DNA of 64,000 nt from Cyclonatronum proteinivorum (GCF_003353065.1 NZ_CP027806.1:1567353-1631352); one strand, 5' to 3'. Positions 27,094 to 36,060 are shown, numbered from the stretch's first letter. The notes: a model not told the origin generated them from the sequence alone. Made by a program: numbers and translations.

Positions 27094-27921
27094 ATGATGA
27101 AATCGTACACGGATCTGCAAGTTGCCCATGAAGCCGCACTTAAAGGCGCGGACGTTATCCGATATTTTTCCGCAAACCGGCATAAACTCACCATTGATCA
27201 CAAAGGCCGCCATGATTTGGTTACACAGGCCGATGTACAAACAGAAGAGCGTATTATCGAAACCATTCGCGAATACCGGCCTGATGATTTTTTTTTAGCG
27301 GAAGAGTCGGAGGCGCACGATCATCTGACGGATGCCAGAACCTGGATCATTGATCCCATCGACGGTACGACCAACTTTGCGCATGGCTTCCCGGCATATT
27401 GTGTTTCAATCGCGCTTTGGGAAAACAGACAACCCAAAGCAGGCGTGATTTACGAGCTCAATTCAGGCGAAATGTTTACAGCAGAAGCCGGTTCCGGTGC
27501 GTTTCTCAACGGGCAGCCGATACGCGTTTCTGACGTTAAAACCGCTTCAGCAGCCTTGCTGGGGACGGGATTCCCGTATCGTGATCTCGGTTTGATTGAC
27601 GACTACCTGCACCTTATGAAGTGCTTCATGGAGGAAACACACGGAATCCGGCGGCCGGGCAGCGCAGCCTACGATCTCGCCTGCGTTGCTGCAGGACGCC
27701 TCGATGGATTCTACGAATACGCCCTTTCTCCCTGGGATGTCGCAGCGGGCGTGCTCCTCATTCAGGAAGCCGGCGGGCAGGTTTGCGACTGGCAGGGGGG
27801 ATCCGACTGGCTTTTCGGTAAGCGCATTATCTGCGGCAATCCTGATATCACCGCTTATTTGTTTGACCGGATTCAGCATTACATCCCCCGGGAAAAAAGA
27901 AAACCACAACTGCCGCACTGA
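27094..27921 (+). CDS. Inositol monophosphatase family protein
   Basis: A 275-residue Mg-dependent phosphatase of the SuhB/IMPase fold. Metal and active-site motifs are complete: AEESEAHDH, WIIDPIDGTTNFAHGFP and SPWDVAAGVLLIQEAGG. It may act on inositol-1-phosphate or related sugar phosphates; the exact substrate cannot be read. Start at ATG 27094. Confidence 0.92.
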   Translation: MMKSYTDLQVAHEAALKGADVIRYFSANRHKLTIDHKGRHDLVTQADVQTEERIIETIREYRPDDFFLAEESEAHDHLTDARTWIIDPIDGTTNFAHGFPAYCVSIALWENRQPKAGVIYELNSGEMFTAEAGSGAFLNGQPIRVSDVKTASAALLGTGFPYRDLGLIDDYLHLMKCFMEETHGIRRPGSAAYDLACVAAGRLDGFYEYALSPWDVAAGVLLIQEAGGQVCDWQGGSDWLFGKRIICGNPDITAYLFDRIQHYIPREKRKPQLPH

Positions 27922-27925
27922 GCCC

Positions 27926-28183
27926 GGCCCGCATTATTCACCAAGAAATTTTCTTGCTGGCAAGGCAAAGCTGAAAACTCAGCGGAAGGGTACCTATGTA
28001 CCCTGAGCATGAGTTTTCAGCTTCAACGTAGCCAGCAGGGAAATTTCACTTCGTGGGAATCGCTGCGCTCTGTGCGCAGCCTTTATACCAAACTCAAATT
28101 TGAGCTACCGGTGTTTTTCGCTAAGCCAAATTTTAGCTTACACTTAGCTAATGAATTCTGTTTAATTGTGAATAATGCGGGCC
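27926..28183. repeat. 258-bp palindromic, MITE-like intergenic element
   Basis: The ends GGCCCGCATTATTCAC (27926-27941) and GTGAATAATGCGGGCC (28168-28183) are perfect 16-bp inverted repeats. Inside, GAAATTTTCTTGCTGGC (from 27945) pairs imperfectly with a segment ending near 28049. AAGCTGAAAACTCA (27968-27981) pairs perfectly with 28009-28022, and GGGTAC pairs with GTACCC at the tip. The whole left half therefore folds as one long hairpin. There is no coding capacity and no clear target duplication. It fills the space between the IMPase and bshB1 stops. Confidence 0.7.
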
Positions 28184-28200
28184 AGGTTGCAATCAGCTTC

Positions 28201-28944
28201 TTACCGGATGCGGTTGTGGGATAGGAGATAGCTGAAGTCACCAAAAGGCAGCGGTCCGCCGAGGTACTTGAAAGGTTCGCCGTACTGCACGCCGATCTGA
28301 TGACCGAAAATGCGCGCACGGCTGCGGATCATCTCAAAAAATCCTTCCCCGGAAATATACGTTTGCGGCCCGTCGTCGGTCGCAGGTACGTTGAATTGGG
28401 TTTTGAAGGCAAGGATGGCTTCCTCTTTCACCCGCTGTGTTTCCGTGATATCAAATACGAGATCAGGCTCGAAGGGCGTGTCTTGCATAAACATGAACAC
28501 ATGTTTGGGACGCCAGGGGTGTTGTGCACTGCCGTCGGGTGCGGTCGTTTCCCGCTTTTGGAGTCCGCTGTAGAACAAAGTATCACTGATTAGCTTGTGC
28601 GCGTGCCCGTGATCTGGATGGCGGTCGGTTGCAGCATTGATAAAACAAATTTCGGGCTGAAATCTCCGGACCGCAGCCATGATGGCATCCTGATGGACAC
28701 GGGAGTTAACCAGCCCGTTATCAGGCAGTCCGAGGTTTTCCCGAATGCGTAGACCGAGAATACGGGCGGCATCCTGCGCTTCGCTCAGCCGTTCTTCCGG
28801 CGTGCCGCGGGTGCCCATTTCACCTTGGGTGAGGTCTAAGACGCCGCAGCGCAGGCCCTGTTGTGTAAGTGCAGCAAGCGTGCCTGCACAGCAAAGTTCA
28901 ACATCGTCTGGGTGCGCGGCAATGGCGAGAACATCAAGTTTCAT
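28201..28944 (-). CDS. bshB1: Bacillithiol biosynthesis deacetylase BshB1
   Basis: A 247-residue LmbE/PIG-L zinc deacetylase. LAIAAHPDDVELCCAGTL holds the first zinc ligands, LTQGEMGTRGTPEERLSEA the family block, and NAATDRHPDHGHAH the remaining His ligands. The wording matches BshB1, which deacetylates GlcNAc-malate to GlcN-malate in bacillithiol synthesis, a pathway known in Bacteroidota as well as Firmicutes. bshA and bshC are not in this window. Confidence 0.9.
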   Translation of the reverse strand: MKLDVLAIAAHPDDVELCCAGTLAALTQQGLRCGVLDLTQGEMGTRGTPEERLSEAQDAARILGLRIRENLGLPDNGLVNSRVHQDAIMAAVRRFQPEICFINAATDRHPDHGHAHKLISDTLFYSGLQKRETTAPDGSAQHPWRPKHVFMFMQDTPFEPDLVFDITETQRVKEEAILAFKTQFNVPATDDGPQTYISGEGFFEMIRSRARIFGHQIGVQYGEPFKYLGGPLPFGDFSYLLSHNRIR

Positions 28945-29076
28945 ACGTTCAGATGGGTAGAAATTTAGGGTAGGAAGATGGATTAAAGTGGGTGTTAAGT
29001 GTTTGAGTCTTTCAGCTAAGGCCTATTTTTTGTATAATAGCGAAAACCCAATATCATTATTTAAATATGTCAAAGT

Positions 29077-29280
29077 ATGGCACAAACCAAAGAAACCAAT
29101 ATAAGCGGAATCGAAGAGTTAAAGAATCTGGTGCATCATATCATTCCGGAAGGGGAGTTCACCCAGCAGGCTGAAACAGCAAAAATCGTTGTGAAAGAAA
29201 AAGTAAATGAGCAGCCCCTTGCCGCTTTGGCTATTGCCTTCGGAGCTGGATTGCTGCTTGGTCTTATTCTCAAAAAATAG
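29077..29280 (+). CDS. Small DUF883/YqjD-like membrane-anchored protein
   Basis: A 67-residue protein with an amphipathic N-terminal part and one C-terminal transmembrane segment (PLAALAIAFGAGLLLGLILKK) of the type seen in DUF883/YqjD proteins. It is the first of three closely spaced genes (8 and 30 nt gaps) for small envelope proteins. Confidence 0.65.
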   Translation: MAQTKETNISGIEELKNLVHHIIPEGEFTQQAETAKIVVKEKVNEQPLAALAIAFGAGLLLGLILKK

Positions 29281-29288
29281 CTTAAATC

Positions 29289-29744
29289 ATGCTCCATAAT
29301 TCCAAAGAGCAGCTCAGGCAAATAGTCCTGGACCTTCAGTCTTACATTGAAAAAAAGATTGAGCTTAAGTCGCTCGAATTTCAGGAAAAGGGTGCCAAAG
29401 TTGCAGCAGCAGCGATCAGCAACTTCCTGGGAATCGTGCTGCTGCTTGTTGGATTGTTTTTTCTTCTGGTAACGGCTGGCCTCGGCCTTGGTGAACTCTT
29501 AGGCAGTGTCACATTAGGTTTTTTAGCCCTCTCTCTGATTTTGATCATCATAGGAGGCTACATCTATGCTACCAAGCGCAATGCGCTGAAGAAAAAGTTG
29601 GAGCGGCAAATTGGCAGCTTCCTTGATAATGTGCTTTCTGCATCAGCCTCAGAAGCTGCAGCTGATGACTCTCCGACAGCTTCTGCAACTCCGAAAACGC
29701 CTGAACCTGCAGAAGCGGCCCAAAAATCACCCCAAAAGTCCTAA
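29289..29744 (+). CDS. Phage-holin-3-6-like (YqjE-type) membrane protein
   Basis: A 151-residue protein. A charged N-terminal helix (YIEKKIELKSLEFQEKGAK) is followed by two adjacent transmembrane helices (FLGIVLLLVGLFFLLVTAGLGLGELLG; LGFLALSLILIIIGGYIY) and a Ser/Ala/Pro-rich tail. The layout matches the phage-holin/YqjE superfamily, in which no lytic role is known for chromosomal members. It is the middle gene of the small operon. Confidence 0.7.
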   Translation: MLHNSKEQLRQIVLDLQSYIEKKIELKSLEFQEKGAKVAAAAISNFLGIVLLLVGLFFLLVTAGLGLGELLGSVTLGFLALSLILIIIGGYIYATKRNALKKKLERQIGSFLDNVLSASASEAAADDSPTASATPKTPEPAEAAQKSPQKS

Positions 29745-29774
29745 TTTCAGTATTCTTTAACATCGGGCAGAACC

Positions 29775-30233
29775 ATGGCAGACAAAAGTGCAAAAGAAAT
29801 TCAGGACAAAAAGAAGGCTTTGGAAGCGGAGCTGAAAGCTTTGGAAAACCGTCTCGGGTCTTCATTTGAGCAAATAAAAGATGAGGTCGAGGGAAAAGTT
29901 GAACGCACCCGAAACAGCGTATCACCGGCATGGTGGGTGAGGAAACATCCCGGCTATGTGCTCGTCGCAGCTGCAGTGCTGGGCTTCATCGTCGCACCGC
30001 GTTCACGTAAAAGACTGCGTAACAGAGACGATAGCCATGCCCGGAAAAACAGCGATGCAGGAGGCGGAGCAGCACCCGAACGGGCACCGGTTTACTCCCC
30101 CGGTATAACGGATATAGTTTCCGGCGAAGTGAAGCGGCTGTTGATGCGTAAAGCCACTAATTTTTTGGTCGAAAAGATTGATGAACTTATCGACAAGAAT
30201 ATTGGGCCGCGCAAAAAAGACCAAAACGAATAA
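29775..30233 (+). CDS. DUF3618/YqjK-like envelope protein
   Basis: A 152-residue protein with an N-terminal coiled coil (KEIQDKKKALEAELKALENRL), a single transmembrane segment with a proline (WWVRKHPGYVLVAAAVLGFIVAP) and a basic tail. It completes a DUF883 / holin-like / DUF3618-like trio that resembles the yqjD-yqjE-yqjK arrangement of enterobacteria. The function there is linked to stress and ribosome or membrane association; here that is inference. Confidence 0.6.
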   Translation: MADKSAKEIQDKKKALEAELKALENRLGSSFEQIKDEVEGKVERTRNSVSPAWWVRKHPGYVLVAAAVLGFIVAPRSRKRLRNRDDSHARKNSDAGGGAAPERAPVYSPGITDIVSGEVKRLLMRKATNFLVEKIDELIDKNIGPRKKDQNE

Positions 30234-30468
30234 GGGTTGTACAGCCTGACTCTCCTGCACAAATCAAGGAGCTAAAACTGAGGACAAGGTTTAAGTGATA
30301 GTTATCCGCTTACGTAAAAAGTAGTTAGCGAAGGGAAGTAAGTGAAATGAAATCCCTTAATTTACAATTAAGCTACACGTATGTACTGGATTTGTTTTAA
30401 TGGAATATGACTCATGCCATTACCTCCGAAACTAATCCCGTATCTGATCGTCTAACCTCAGCATATTC

Positions 30469-30491
30469 GCCGGCAGAAACCGGCTTTTTTT
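30469..30491 (+). terminator. Intrinsic terminator
   Basis: GCCGG (30469-30473) pairs with CCGGC (30480-30484), then seven T. It lies about 235 nt past the last gene of the trio and 29 nt before the TolC gene. The 30234-30468 stretch otherwise shows nothing I can name; a short untranslated RNA there is possible but unsupported. Confidence 0.7.
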
Positions 30492-30519
30492 GTGCACTAT
30501 TAACCAAATCAGGATTTGA

Positions 30520-31926
30520 ATGGCTCTATTATCTCAGAAACTATGCATCAGCGTTTCATTGGTGACTTTTGCTTTAATCTGTACACTTGTGCCTGAAATT
30601 ACAAAGGCACAGGTGCAGCAAATTACGCTCAATGAAGCAGTTTCAATCGCACTGGAAAAAAGTATTGAAATACAACAGGCAGCAAACAACCTGGAGCGTA
30701 GTGATGCGGCTGTGCAGAGCGCCTATGGTCAGTTTCTGCCAAACCTGAACGCAACAATGGGAGCCAACCGTACGACGGGGCGTCAGTTTAATCAGGCAAC
30801 CATCTCTTTTGATGATTTCACGCAGAATGCAATCAGCGGAAACCTGGGGACAAGTGTGCCGCTGTTCACAGGCTGGCAAAATATCAGCAATTTGAGGCAG
30901 GCGCGAACCGACCGTGAAGCGGCGCAGACCTCCTTTGAGCGGCAACGGGAAGACATCATCTTTAACACCGCTTCATCCTTCCTTCAGGTCATTCTGAACC
31001 TCGAGTTGCTTGAAATTGCTAAGGACAATCTTGAAACCGCAAAAAAGCAGCTCGAACAAGTAGAAGCGCAGGTTGACGTCGGCATGCGCCCCATCGTAGA
31101 TCAATTCAATCAGGAAGCGGAGGTTGCCAACAATGAGTTACTCGTAATTCAGCGGCAGAGTCAGGTGAACACCTCAAAAGTACAGCTGATTCGGTTGCTG
31201 CAGCTCGATGCTTTGCAGGATTACGAGTTTATTGTGCCGGACATCAGCACAGAAGCCATTATCCCGCAGCACTTTGAGCTTACAGAATTAATCGAAGCTG
31301 CCCTCTCAAACCGGAAAGATATCAGAGCGGCAGAATTGCAGATTGAATCTGCCGAATTCGCGCTCAGAAGCGCCCGCAGCGGTTACCTGCCTACGCTTAG
31401 CTTCAGTGCGAGTATCTCTTCATCTTATGGCGATCAGTATCGTCTGCGAACACCCGCTCCAGGTGGTCAAGGCTTTGTTACTGAAACCGTTGGTTTCAGT
31501 GATCAGTTTTTCGATCAGCGGATTAACCGTGGTTTAGGCTTCAACCTCAGTATTCCCATCTTCGACCGCTTTCAAACCCGAACAGCGGTTACCAATCGTC
31601 AGATTGATTTGAAAAACAGCAGACTTGCTCTAATCGACCGTCAGTCGCTTGTTTTTCAGGAAGTGCGGCAGGCGTATGAAGATTATGTCGCCCTCACACA
31701 AGAGCTTGCAACTACGGAAATTGCCCTTCGGGCAGCCGAGAAAGCTTTTGAAACACAGCAGGAGCGTTATAATGTGGGATCGAGTACCCTCATTGAATTA
31801 ACGCAGGCCAACAACGCTTTTTTCCAGGCTTCCTCCCAAAGGGTACAAACTATCTATCAGTTTGTTTTTCAGGAAAAATTACTCGACTACTTCCTCGGTC
31901 GTATAACAGAGGACGTCACTTTCTAA
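30520..31926 (+). CDS. TolC family outer-membrane efflux protein
   Basis: A 468-residue protein with a signal peptide ending TKAQ. Duplicated OEP repeats follow: LNEAVSIALEKSIEIQQAANNLERSDAAVQSAYGQFLPNL in the first half and LIEAALSNRKDIRAAELQIESAEFALRSARSGYLPTL in the second. Long coiled-coil helices complete the trimeric channel-tunnel fold. An ABC ATPase gene lies downstream but no membrane-fusion protein or permease lies between them, so the pump it serves is not defined here. Confidence 0.92.
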   Translation: MALLSQKLCISVSLVTFALICTLVPEITKAQVQQITLNEAVSIALEKSIEIQQAANNLERSDAAVQSAYGQFLPNLNATMGANRTTGRQFNQATISFDDFTQNAISGNLGTSVPLFTGWQNISNLRQARTDREAAQTSFERQREDIIFNTASSFLQVILNLELLEIAKDNLETAKKQLEQVEAQVDVGMRPIVDQFNQEAEVANNELLVIQRQSQVNTSKVQLIRLLQLDALQDYEFIVPDISTEAIIPQHFELTELIEAALSNRKDIRAAELQIESAEFALRSARSGYLPTLSFSASISSSYGDQYRLRTPAPGGQGFVTETVGFSDQFFDQRINRGLGFNLSIPIFDRFQTRTAVTNRQIDLKNSRLALIDRQSLVFQEVRQAYEDYVALTQELATTEIALRAAEKAFETQQERYNVGSSTLIELTQANNAFFQASSQRVQTIYQFVFQEKLLDYFLGRITEDVTF

Positions 31927-31955
31927 CGGAAAGCTGTTCTTGTTACCTTGCAATT

Positions 31956-31990
31956 AAAAAGCCCGCTGATTTCCGTCAGGGGCTTTTTTT
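31956..31990 (+). terminator. Intrinsic terminator after tolC-like gene
   Basis: AAAAAGCCC and CTGA (31956-31969, one bulged G) pair with 31976-31988, and T residues follow. It separates the TolC gene from the ABC ATPase. The 31991-32183 gap holds nothing else that I can support. Confidence 0.8.
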
Positions 31991-32183
31991 ATGGATAGTT
32001 AAAAATTTTTATAAGGGTAAAGTGTTGATTATACTATGCTTGTTGGGGTGTTTGTGGGTGTATTGAAAAAAAATAAGGTTATTGTGTAACAAGCCTGCCG
32101 TAAGGGCGTAACAGCCACCCATGTCCAACAGGAAAACGCTGCAAGGACATTGCATAGCATAATATTAATTACGGAAAAATCTT

Positions 32184-32906
32184 ATGAACAGCGCATTGAT
32201 CGACATTTATGAAATGACCAAAACTTACTTTATGGGCCATCAGCGGGTTGATGCCCTGCGCGGGGTAAGTCTTTCTATCAAACAAAACGAGTACGTCGCA
32301 ATTATGGGTCCGTCGGGATCGGGTAAATCCACCTTAATGAATATGCTCGGCTGTCTCGATACCCCTTCAAGCGGAACCTATCACCTGAATGGTCAGGATG
32401 TAAGCAAGCTGAGTGATGATGAGCTTGCGGGTGTACGAAATAAGGAAATCGGCTTTGTGTTTCAGACCTTCAATCTTCTTCCGCGATCAACCTGCCTATC
32501 CAATGTAGAGCTACCGCTTATTTACGCCGGAATGCCAGCGGATGAACGGCGGAAACGGGCCATTGAAATGCTGGAAAGCGTGAATCTTGGTGACCGGATT
32601 TATCACCGGCCTAACGAGCTTTCCGGGGGACAGCGGCAGCGGGTTGCTGTTGCACGGGCACTGATCAATAATCCGTCTATCATTCTGGCGGATGAGCCTA
32701 CAGGTAACCTTGACAGCAAAACCGGCGTGGAAATCATGCGACTGTTTGAAAAGCTTTACCTGGGAGGAAACACCATTATCGTAGTAACACATGAAGAAGA
32801 AATTGCAGCCCATGCCCGCCGGATTATCCGCCTGCGGGACGGGCTTCTCGAAAGCGATACTCTCGTTGAAAATCCGACTCTGGCAACGCAAACGCTTTCA
32901 GCATAG
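32184..32906 (+). CDS. ABC transporter ATP-binding protein (MacB/LolD type), orphan
   Basis: A 240-residue ATPase with Walker [14 protein letters not shown]-loop [10 protein letters not shown], signature [15 protein letters not shown], Walker [13 protein letters not shown] and H-loop VTHE. The [13 protein letters not shown] segment is typical of the MacB/LolD group. These proteins energise MacB-type or FtsX-like permeases for export or lipoprotein release. No permease gene is adjacent, which is unusual; it must work with a partner encoded elsewhere. Confidence 0.92.
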   Translation: MNSALIDIYEMTKTYFMGHQRVDALRGVSLSIKQNEYVAIMGPSGSGKSTLMNMLGCLDTPSSGTYHLNGQDVSKLSDDELAGVRNKEIGFVFQTFNLLPRSTCLSNVELPLIYAGMPADERRKRAIEMLESVNLGDRIYHRPNELSGGQRQRVAVARALINNPSIILADEPTGNLDSKTGVEIMRLFEKLYLGGNTIIVVTHEEEIAAHARRIIRLRDGLLESDTLVENPTLATQTLSA

Positions 32907-32947
32907 GATATTTCTAAAGACGGTTTATACCCCAAACATAAACATAA

Positions 32948-33083
32948 GGTAAGCCCTATCCTAAAGTGTAGCGTTAGTTGATACACATCAGGAGGCTTGC
33001 AAACCCAAATAGCCGGTATCCCTAACACCGGCTTTGGGCTTACCCTAAAGCTTTGTCGTCGGAAGGCGGCAAAGCTTTTTTTA
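32948..33083 (+). ncRNA. Candidate structured RNA with terminator
   Basis: GGTAAGCCC (32948-32956) can pair perfectly with GGGCTTACC (33036-33044). This encloses an inner hairpin, AGCCGGT (33011-33017) with ACCGGCT (33027-33033). An A/T-rich terminator stem follows (AAAGCTTTGTCG at 33047-33058 with 33067-33078, then T residues). Alternative pairing of CCCAAAT-AGCCGGT with ACCGGCTTTGGG would compete with the outer stem. It could be a small RNA, or a leader that acts on the downstream aroE. No known riboswitch class is recognised. Confidence 0.4.
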
Positions 33084-33228
33084 TGTTCAGGGAGGGCAAT
33101 TTTGGTTGCTGCAACCGCACCGTGCATTTCATGGTTATCTTTGGTATTCTCTGAGGCACGAATATTCCTTTTCTTTTTCTTTCCGACCCGGTCTGATGGC
33201 CGGGGGCTGGAATCTTTCAGATACCTGC

Positions 33229-34113
33229 ATGATTGCGATTCACGATTTTTTGAAGAGACCACCGGTTCAGCCGTTTTATGCGGTTATTGGTCACCCTGTA
33301 GCACAGAGTAAATCGCCGCTGATTCACAACATGGCGCTGAAACACAACGGTTTGCCGGGCATTTACACGGCGATTGACACACCGGGTACGGCCTATGCTT
33401 TTGTGGGGAAGCTGCTTGGGCACAAAATGTTTCGGGGGCTGAATGTTACCATTCCGCACAAGAGCCGCATTATGGACGCGCTTGATGTGGTTGATGCGCT
33501 TGCGATCGAGGTGGGCGCGGTGAATACGGTGAATCCGACCCGTACCGGTTTGGCGGGCTACAACACGGATGTTGCCGGTTTTGAGGAAACATTGCGTCCG
33601 CATGCGCTGTGGATGACCGGCAGTCCGGCGGTGGTGCTGGGCAGCGGCGGTGCGGCGCGGGCAGCGGTTGCCTCGCTGAAAGAAATGCGGGTGCCGGTTG
33701 CGTTTGTGGTGTCGCGCAAGCCCCGGGAAATCAGCGTGAACTGGCCGTCGCGCATCAACGGGGTGGAAGTGCGGCTGATTGGCTATGAGCAGTTGCGCGC
33801 ACATTTGCGGGAAAGCGCAGCGGTGATTAACACGACGCCGCTGGGCATGTTTCCCAATCCGGGGAAGTCGCCGGTGCCGTTTGATCTGACGGACGAGCTC
33901 AAAGGCAAGGTCTGCATGGATGCCATCTACAACCCGCTCGAAACGCATTTTATGAAGCAGGCCCGCAACGCAGGCGCGCATGCTGTGCTGGGCGGACTTA
34001 CCATGTTTGTGGAACAGGCCGCTGCAGCTTTCCGGATCTGGACCGGGCGCGGATTCCCGAAAGAAGAAGCGGCAGAAGCCATCAGTAAGTCGCTTCCTGC
34101 TGCAAAACCCTAA
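33229..34113 (+). CDS. aroE: Shikimate dehydrogenase
   Basis: About 294 residues from the ATG at 33229. The frame is open from 33106, but the extra N-terminus is not family-like. AVIGHPVAQSKSPLIHNMAL, GLNVTIPHK (catalytic Lys), GAVNTV, YNTDVAGF and VLGSGGAARAAV (NADP-binding glycine loop) are all present. The enzyme reduces 3-dehydroshikimate to shikimate in aromatic amino-acid synthesis. The methionine at 33196 is another possible start. Confidence 0.93.
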   Translation: MIAIHDFLKRPPVQPFYAVIGHPVAQSKSPLIHNMALKHNGLPGIYTAIDTPGTAYAFVGKLLGHKMFRGLNVTIPHKSRIMDALDVVDALAIEVGAVNTVNPTRTGLAGYNTDVAGFEETLRPHALWMTGSPAVVLGSGGAARAAVASLKEMRVPVAFVVSRKPREISVNWPSRINGVEVRLIGYEQLRAHLRESAAVINTTPLGMFPNPGKSPVPFDLTDELKGKVCMDAIYNPLETHFMKQARNAGAHAVLGGLTMFVEQAAAAFRIWTGRGFPKEEAAEAISKSLPAAKP

Positions 34114-34246
34114 AATTCATTGGAGCACCTTTTCTTTAAGACGCCCTTATCCAGCAGCATTCTGTGCAAAATCAGCTGAATTTTTTAAGGGACTGATGCT
34201 GTTTTTTCTCCCAAATCTATCCTTATCCCGACAACACCTTTTTTTT

Positions 34247-35008
34247 ATGACGCAGCAAGCGGCATCGTTTTCTTCTGTTGATACCCTCGACTGGCATCCT
34301 CATCCCCGGGTCAAAGCCGTCTTTAGTCTCAAAAATCTGCGGTTTCGGAAGGATGCCGCGATTCCCGGACTCAATCTGGGCTACAATACGCCGGAGCAGG
34401 ATGAAATCACAAATGCGAACCGCGAGCAGTTTTTCCGTGCCTGTGGTGCCGATCCCGCGAAGACTTCCTGGGGACTTCAGGTACACGGGGCGCGGGTACA
34501 GCGGGTCACCGAACCGGGCGTTTACCCCGATACAGATGCGCTGGTGACCTCCGTGCCTGGTTTCGCGCTTGGTGTGTTTGTGGCCGACTGTGCCGCGGTG
34601 CTGCTGGCTGATCCGGAAGCGGGCGTGATTGCTACGGCGCATGCCGGCTGGAAGGGCGCGGTAGCGGGCATTCTGCCGGAGACCATTCGCGTAATGGAAA
34701 CTGCCGGTGCACGCGCTGCGAAGCTTCGGGCATTTGTGAGTCCCTGCATTTCCGCTGCCCACTTTGAGGTTGGGGAGGAGGTCGCAGCCCAGTTTCCGGA
34801 GGCGTTTGTGGACCGGAACCGGTCGCGTCCGCATGTGGACCTCAAGGGTTTTGTGGTGCATCAGCTGCTTGAGGCCGGGCTTGCAAAAGATGCCATCCGG
34901 ATAGCGGATGGCTGCACAATGGGCGATGCGGAGCGCTTTTATTCGTACCGTCGGGAAGGTGCGAAGAGCGGACGGATGATGGGGCTTATACAACTGCTGC
35001 CGGTATGA
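34247..35008 (+). CDS. pgeF: Multicopper/laccase-domain (YfiH/PgeF) protein
   Basis: 253 residues from the ATG at 34247; the frame is open further upstream through non-homologous sequence that overlaps aroE. Cu-oxidase_4 motifs are clear: WGLQVHGARV, GVFVADCAAVLLAD, ATAHAGWKGAV and VSPCISAAHFEVG, giving the His/Cys/His zinc site. Family members have purine nucleoside phosphorylase/adenosine deaminase activity and a peptidoglycan-editing role in E. coli. The stop overlaps the next gene start by 4 nt. Confidence 0.88.
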   Translation: MTQQAASFSSVDTLDWHPHPRVKAVFSLKNLRFRKDAAIPGLNLGYNTPEQDEITNANREQFFRACGADPAKTSWGLQVHGARVQRVTEPGVYPDTDALVTSVPGFALGVFVADCAAVLLADPEAGVIATAHAGWKGAVAGILPETIRVMETAGARAAKLRAFVSPCISAAHFEVGEEVAAQFPEAFVDRNRSRPHVDLKGFVVHQLLEAGLAKDAIRIADGCTMGDAERFYSYRREGAKSGRMMGLIQLLPV

Positions 35009-35904
35009 GGGTGAGCTATGCACCGGGCTATGTGGCCCCGATTACGCCCGGTCACATTTTCCCGATGAGCAAATTTGAGATTCTGCACCGCTACCTGCTC
35101 GACCGGGATGTGTTGCGCGATATGGATGTGATTACCCCGCGCCTCGTGGATTACGCGGATCTTACGCTCGTGCATACGCCCCGCTATCTCGATGGTATCC
35201 TGAACGGGAACCTGAGCCGGAAGGAGGAGCGGCGTCTTGGGCTGCCCTGGTCGCCCGGTCTCGCAACCCGATCCTGCCTTGCGGTGCAGGGCACAATCAA
35301 CGCTTCAATGATGGCCTTGCAGGATGGCATTGCCGGAAATCTGGCCGGGGGGACGCATCATGCCATGCCCGATCACGGGGAGGGTTTTTGTGTGTTCAAT
35401 GATGTGGCCGTCGCCATACGCACCCTACGGCGGGGGATGTGGATTCGGCGGGCGCTGATCATTGACCTCGATGTGCATCAGGGCAATGGCAATGCCGCCA
35501 TCTTTGCGGACGATCCCGATGTGTTCACCTTTTCCATGCACGGCGAGAAAAACTATCCGTTCCGGAAACCGCCTTCGAGCCTCGATATCGGCCTGCCCGA
35601 CGGCACCGGTGACCGTCCTTACCTCAAAACGCTGGGGGACGCGCTTGACGAGATTTTCGGTCAGTTTCAGCCGGATTTGGTGTATTACCTCGGCGGCATA
35701 GATCCGCTCGAGCAGGATCATTTCGGGAGATTATCTTTGACCATGGACGGGCTGCGTCATCGCGAACACACCGTGATTGATTACGTGCGCCGCCGCAACA
35801 TCCCGCTCGTGCTCCTGCTCGCTGGCGGCTACGCCCCAACCCATCGTGAAACCGCCATCGCCCACGCCCAAATGTTCGAGATTGCAACGGAAGTTTATGG
35901 GTGA
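35005..35904 (+). CDS. Histone deacetylase family protein (class II-like amidohydrolase)
   Basis: A 299-residue protein. GGTHHAMPDHGEGFCVFNDVAVAI carries the catalytic His-His and zinc environment, LIIDLDVHQGNG the zinc Asp and His, and YLGGIDPLEQD the second Asp region. LLAGGYAP provides the terminal catalytic Tyr area. Bacterial members deacetylate acetyl-polyamines, acetoin-pathway or other acetyl-amide substrates; the substrate here is unknown. Translationally coupled to the laccase-domain gene (ATGA). Confidence 0.88.
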   Translation: MRVSYAPGYVAPITPGHIFPMSKFEILHRYLLDRDVLRDMDVITPRLVDYADLTLVHTPRYLDGILNGNLSRKEERRLGLPWSPGLATRSCLAVQGTINASMMALQDGIAGNLAGGTHHAMPDHGEGFCVFNDVAVAIRTLRRGMWIRRALIIDLDVHQGNGNAAIFADDPDVFTFSMHGEKNYPFRKPPSSLDIGLPDGTGDRPYLKTLGDALDEIFGQFQPDLVYYLGGIDPLEQDHFGRLSLTMDGLRHREHTVIDYVRRRNIPLVLLLAGGYAPTHRETAIAHAQMFEIATEVYG

Positions 35905-35961
35905 TGGGGGTGAGCTTGGATTGCCGAAAAAGCAAATAATTTAAGGCAAACACCGGATGGT

Positions 35962-35980
35962 TCGACCCTTTCAGGGTCGC
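35962..35980. repeat. Left 19-bp direct repeat flanking the IS
   Basis: TCGACCCTTTCAGGGTCGC, a copy of the local palindromic repeat. It is identical to 37742-37760 on the other side of the insertion sequence. Confidence 0.85.
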
Positions 35981-36019
35981 CTGGAGTTTGGCTTTTGCTT
36001 GTATTTTTGAGTTTTTCGT

Positions 36020-36060
36020 AAAAAAATCCCGGTCTATGATGCATATGACCGGATTTTTTA
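36020..36060. terminator. Hairpin near the left end of the IS
   Basis: AAAAAATCC and GGTC (36021-36034, one unpaired C) pair with GACC and GGATTTTTT (36047-36059). This is a bidirectional-type terminator that would block transcription entering the element from outside. Confidence 0.7.

Noticed and set aside
33980-34246. N-terminal extension of the laccase-domain protein
   Set aside because: It overlaps aroE and is not family-like; the homologous part starts at ATG 34247.
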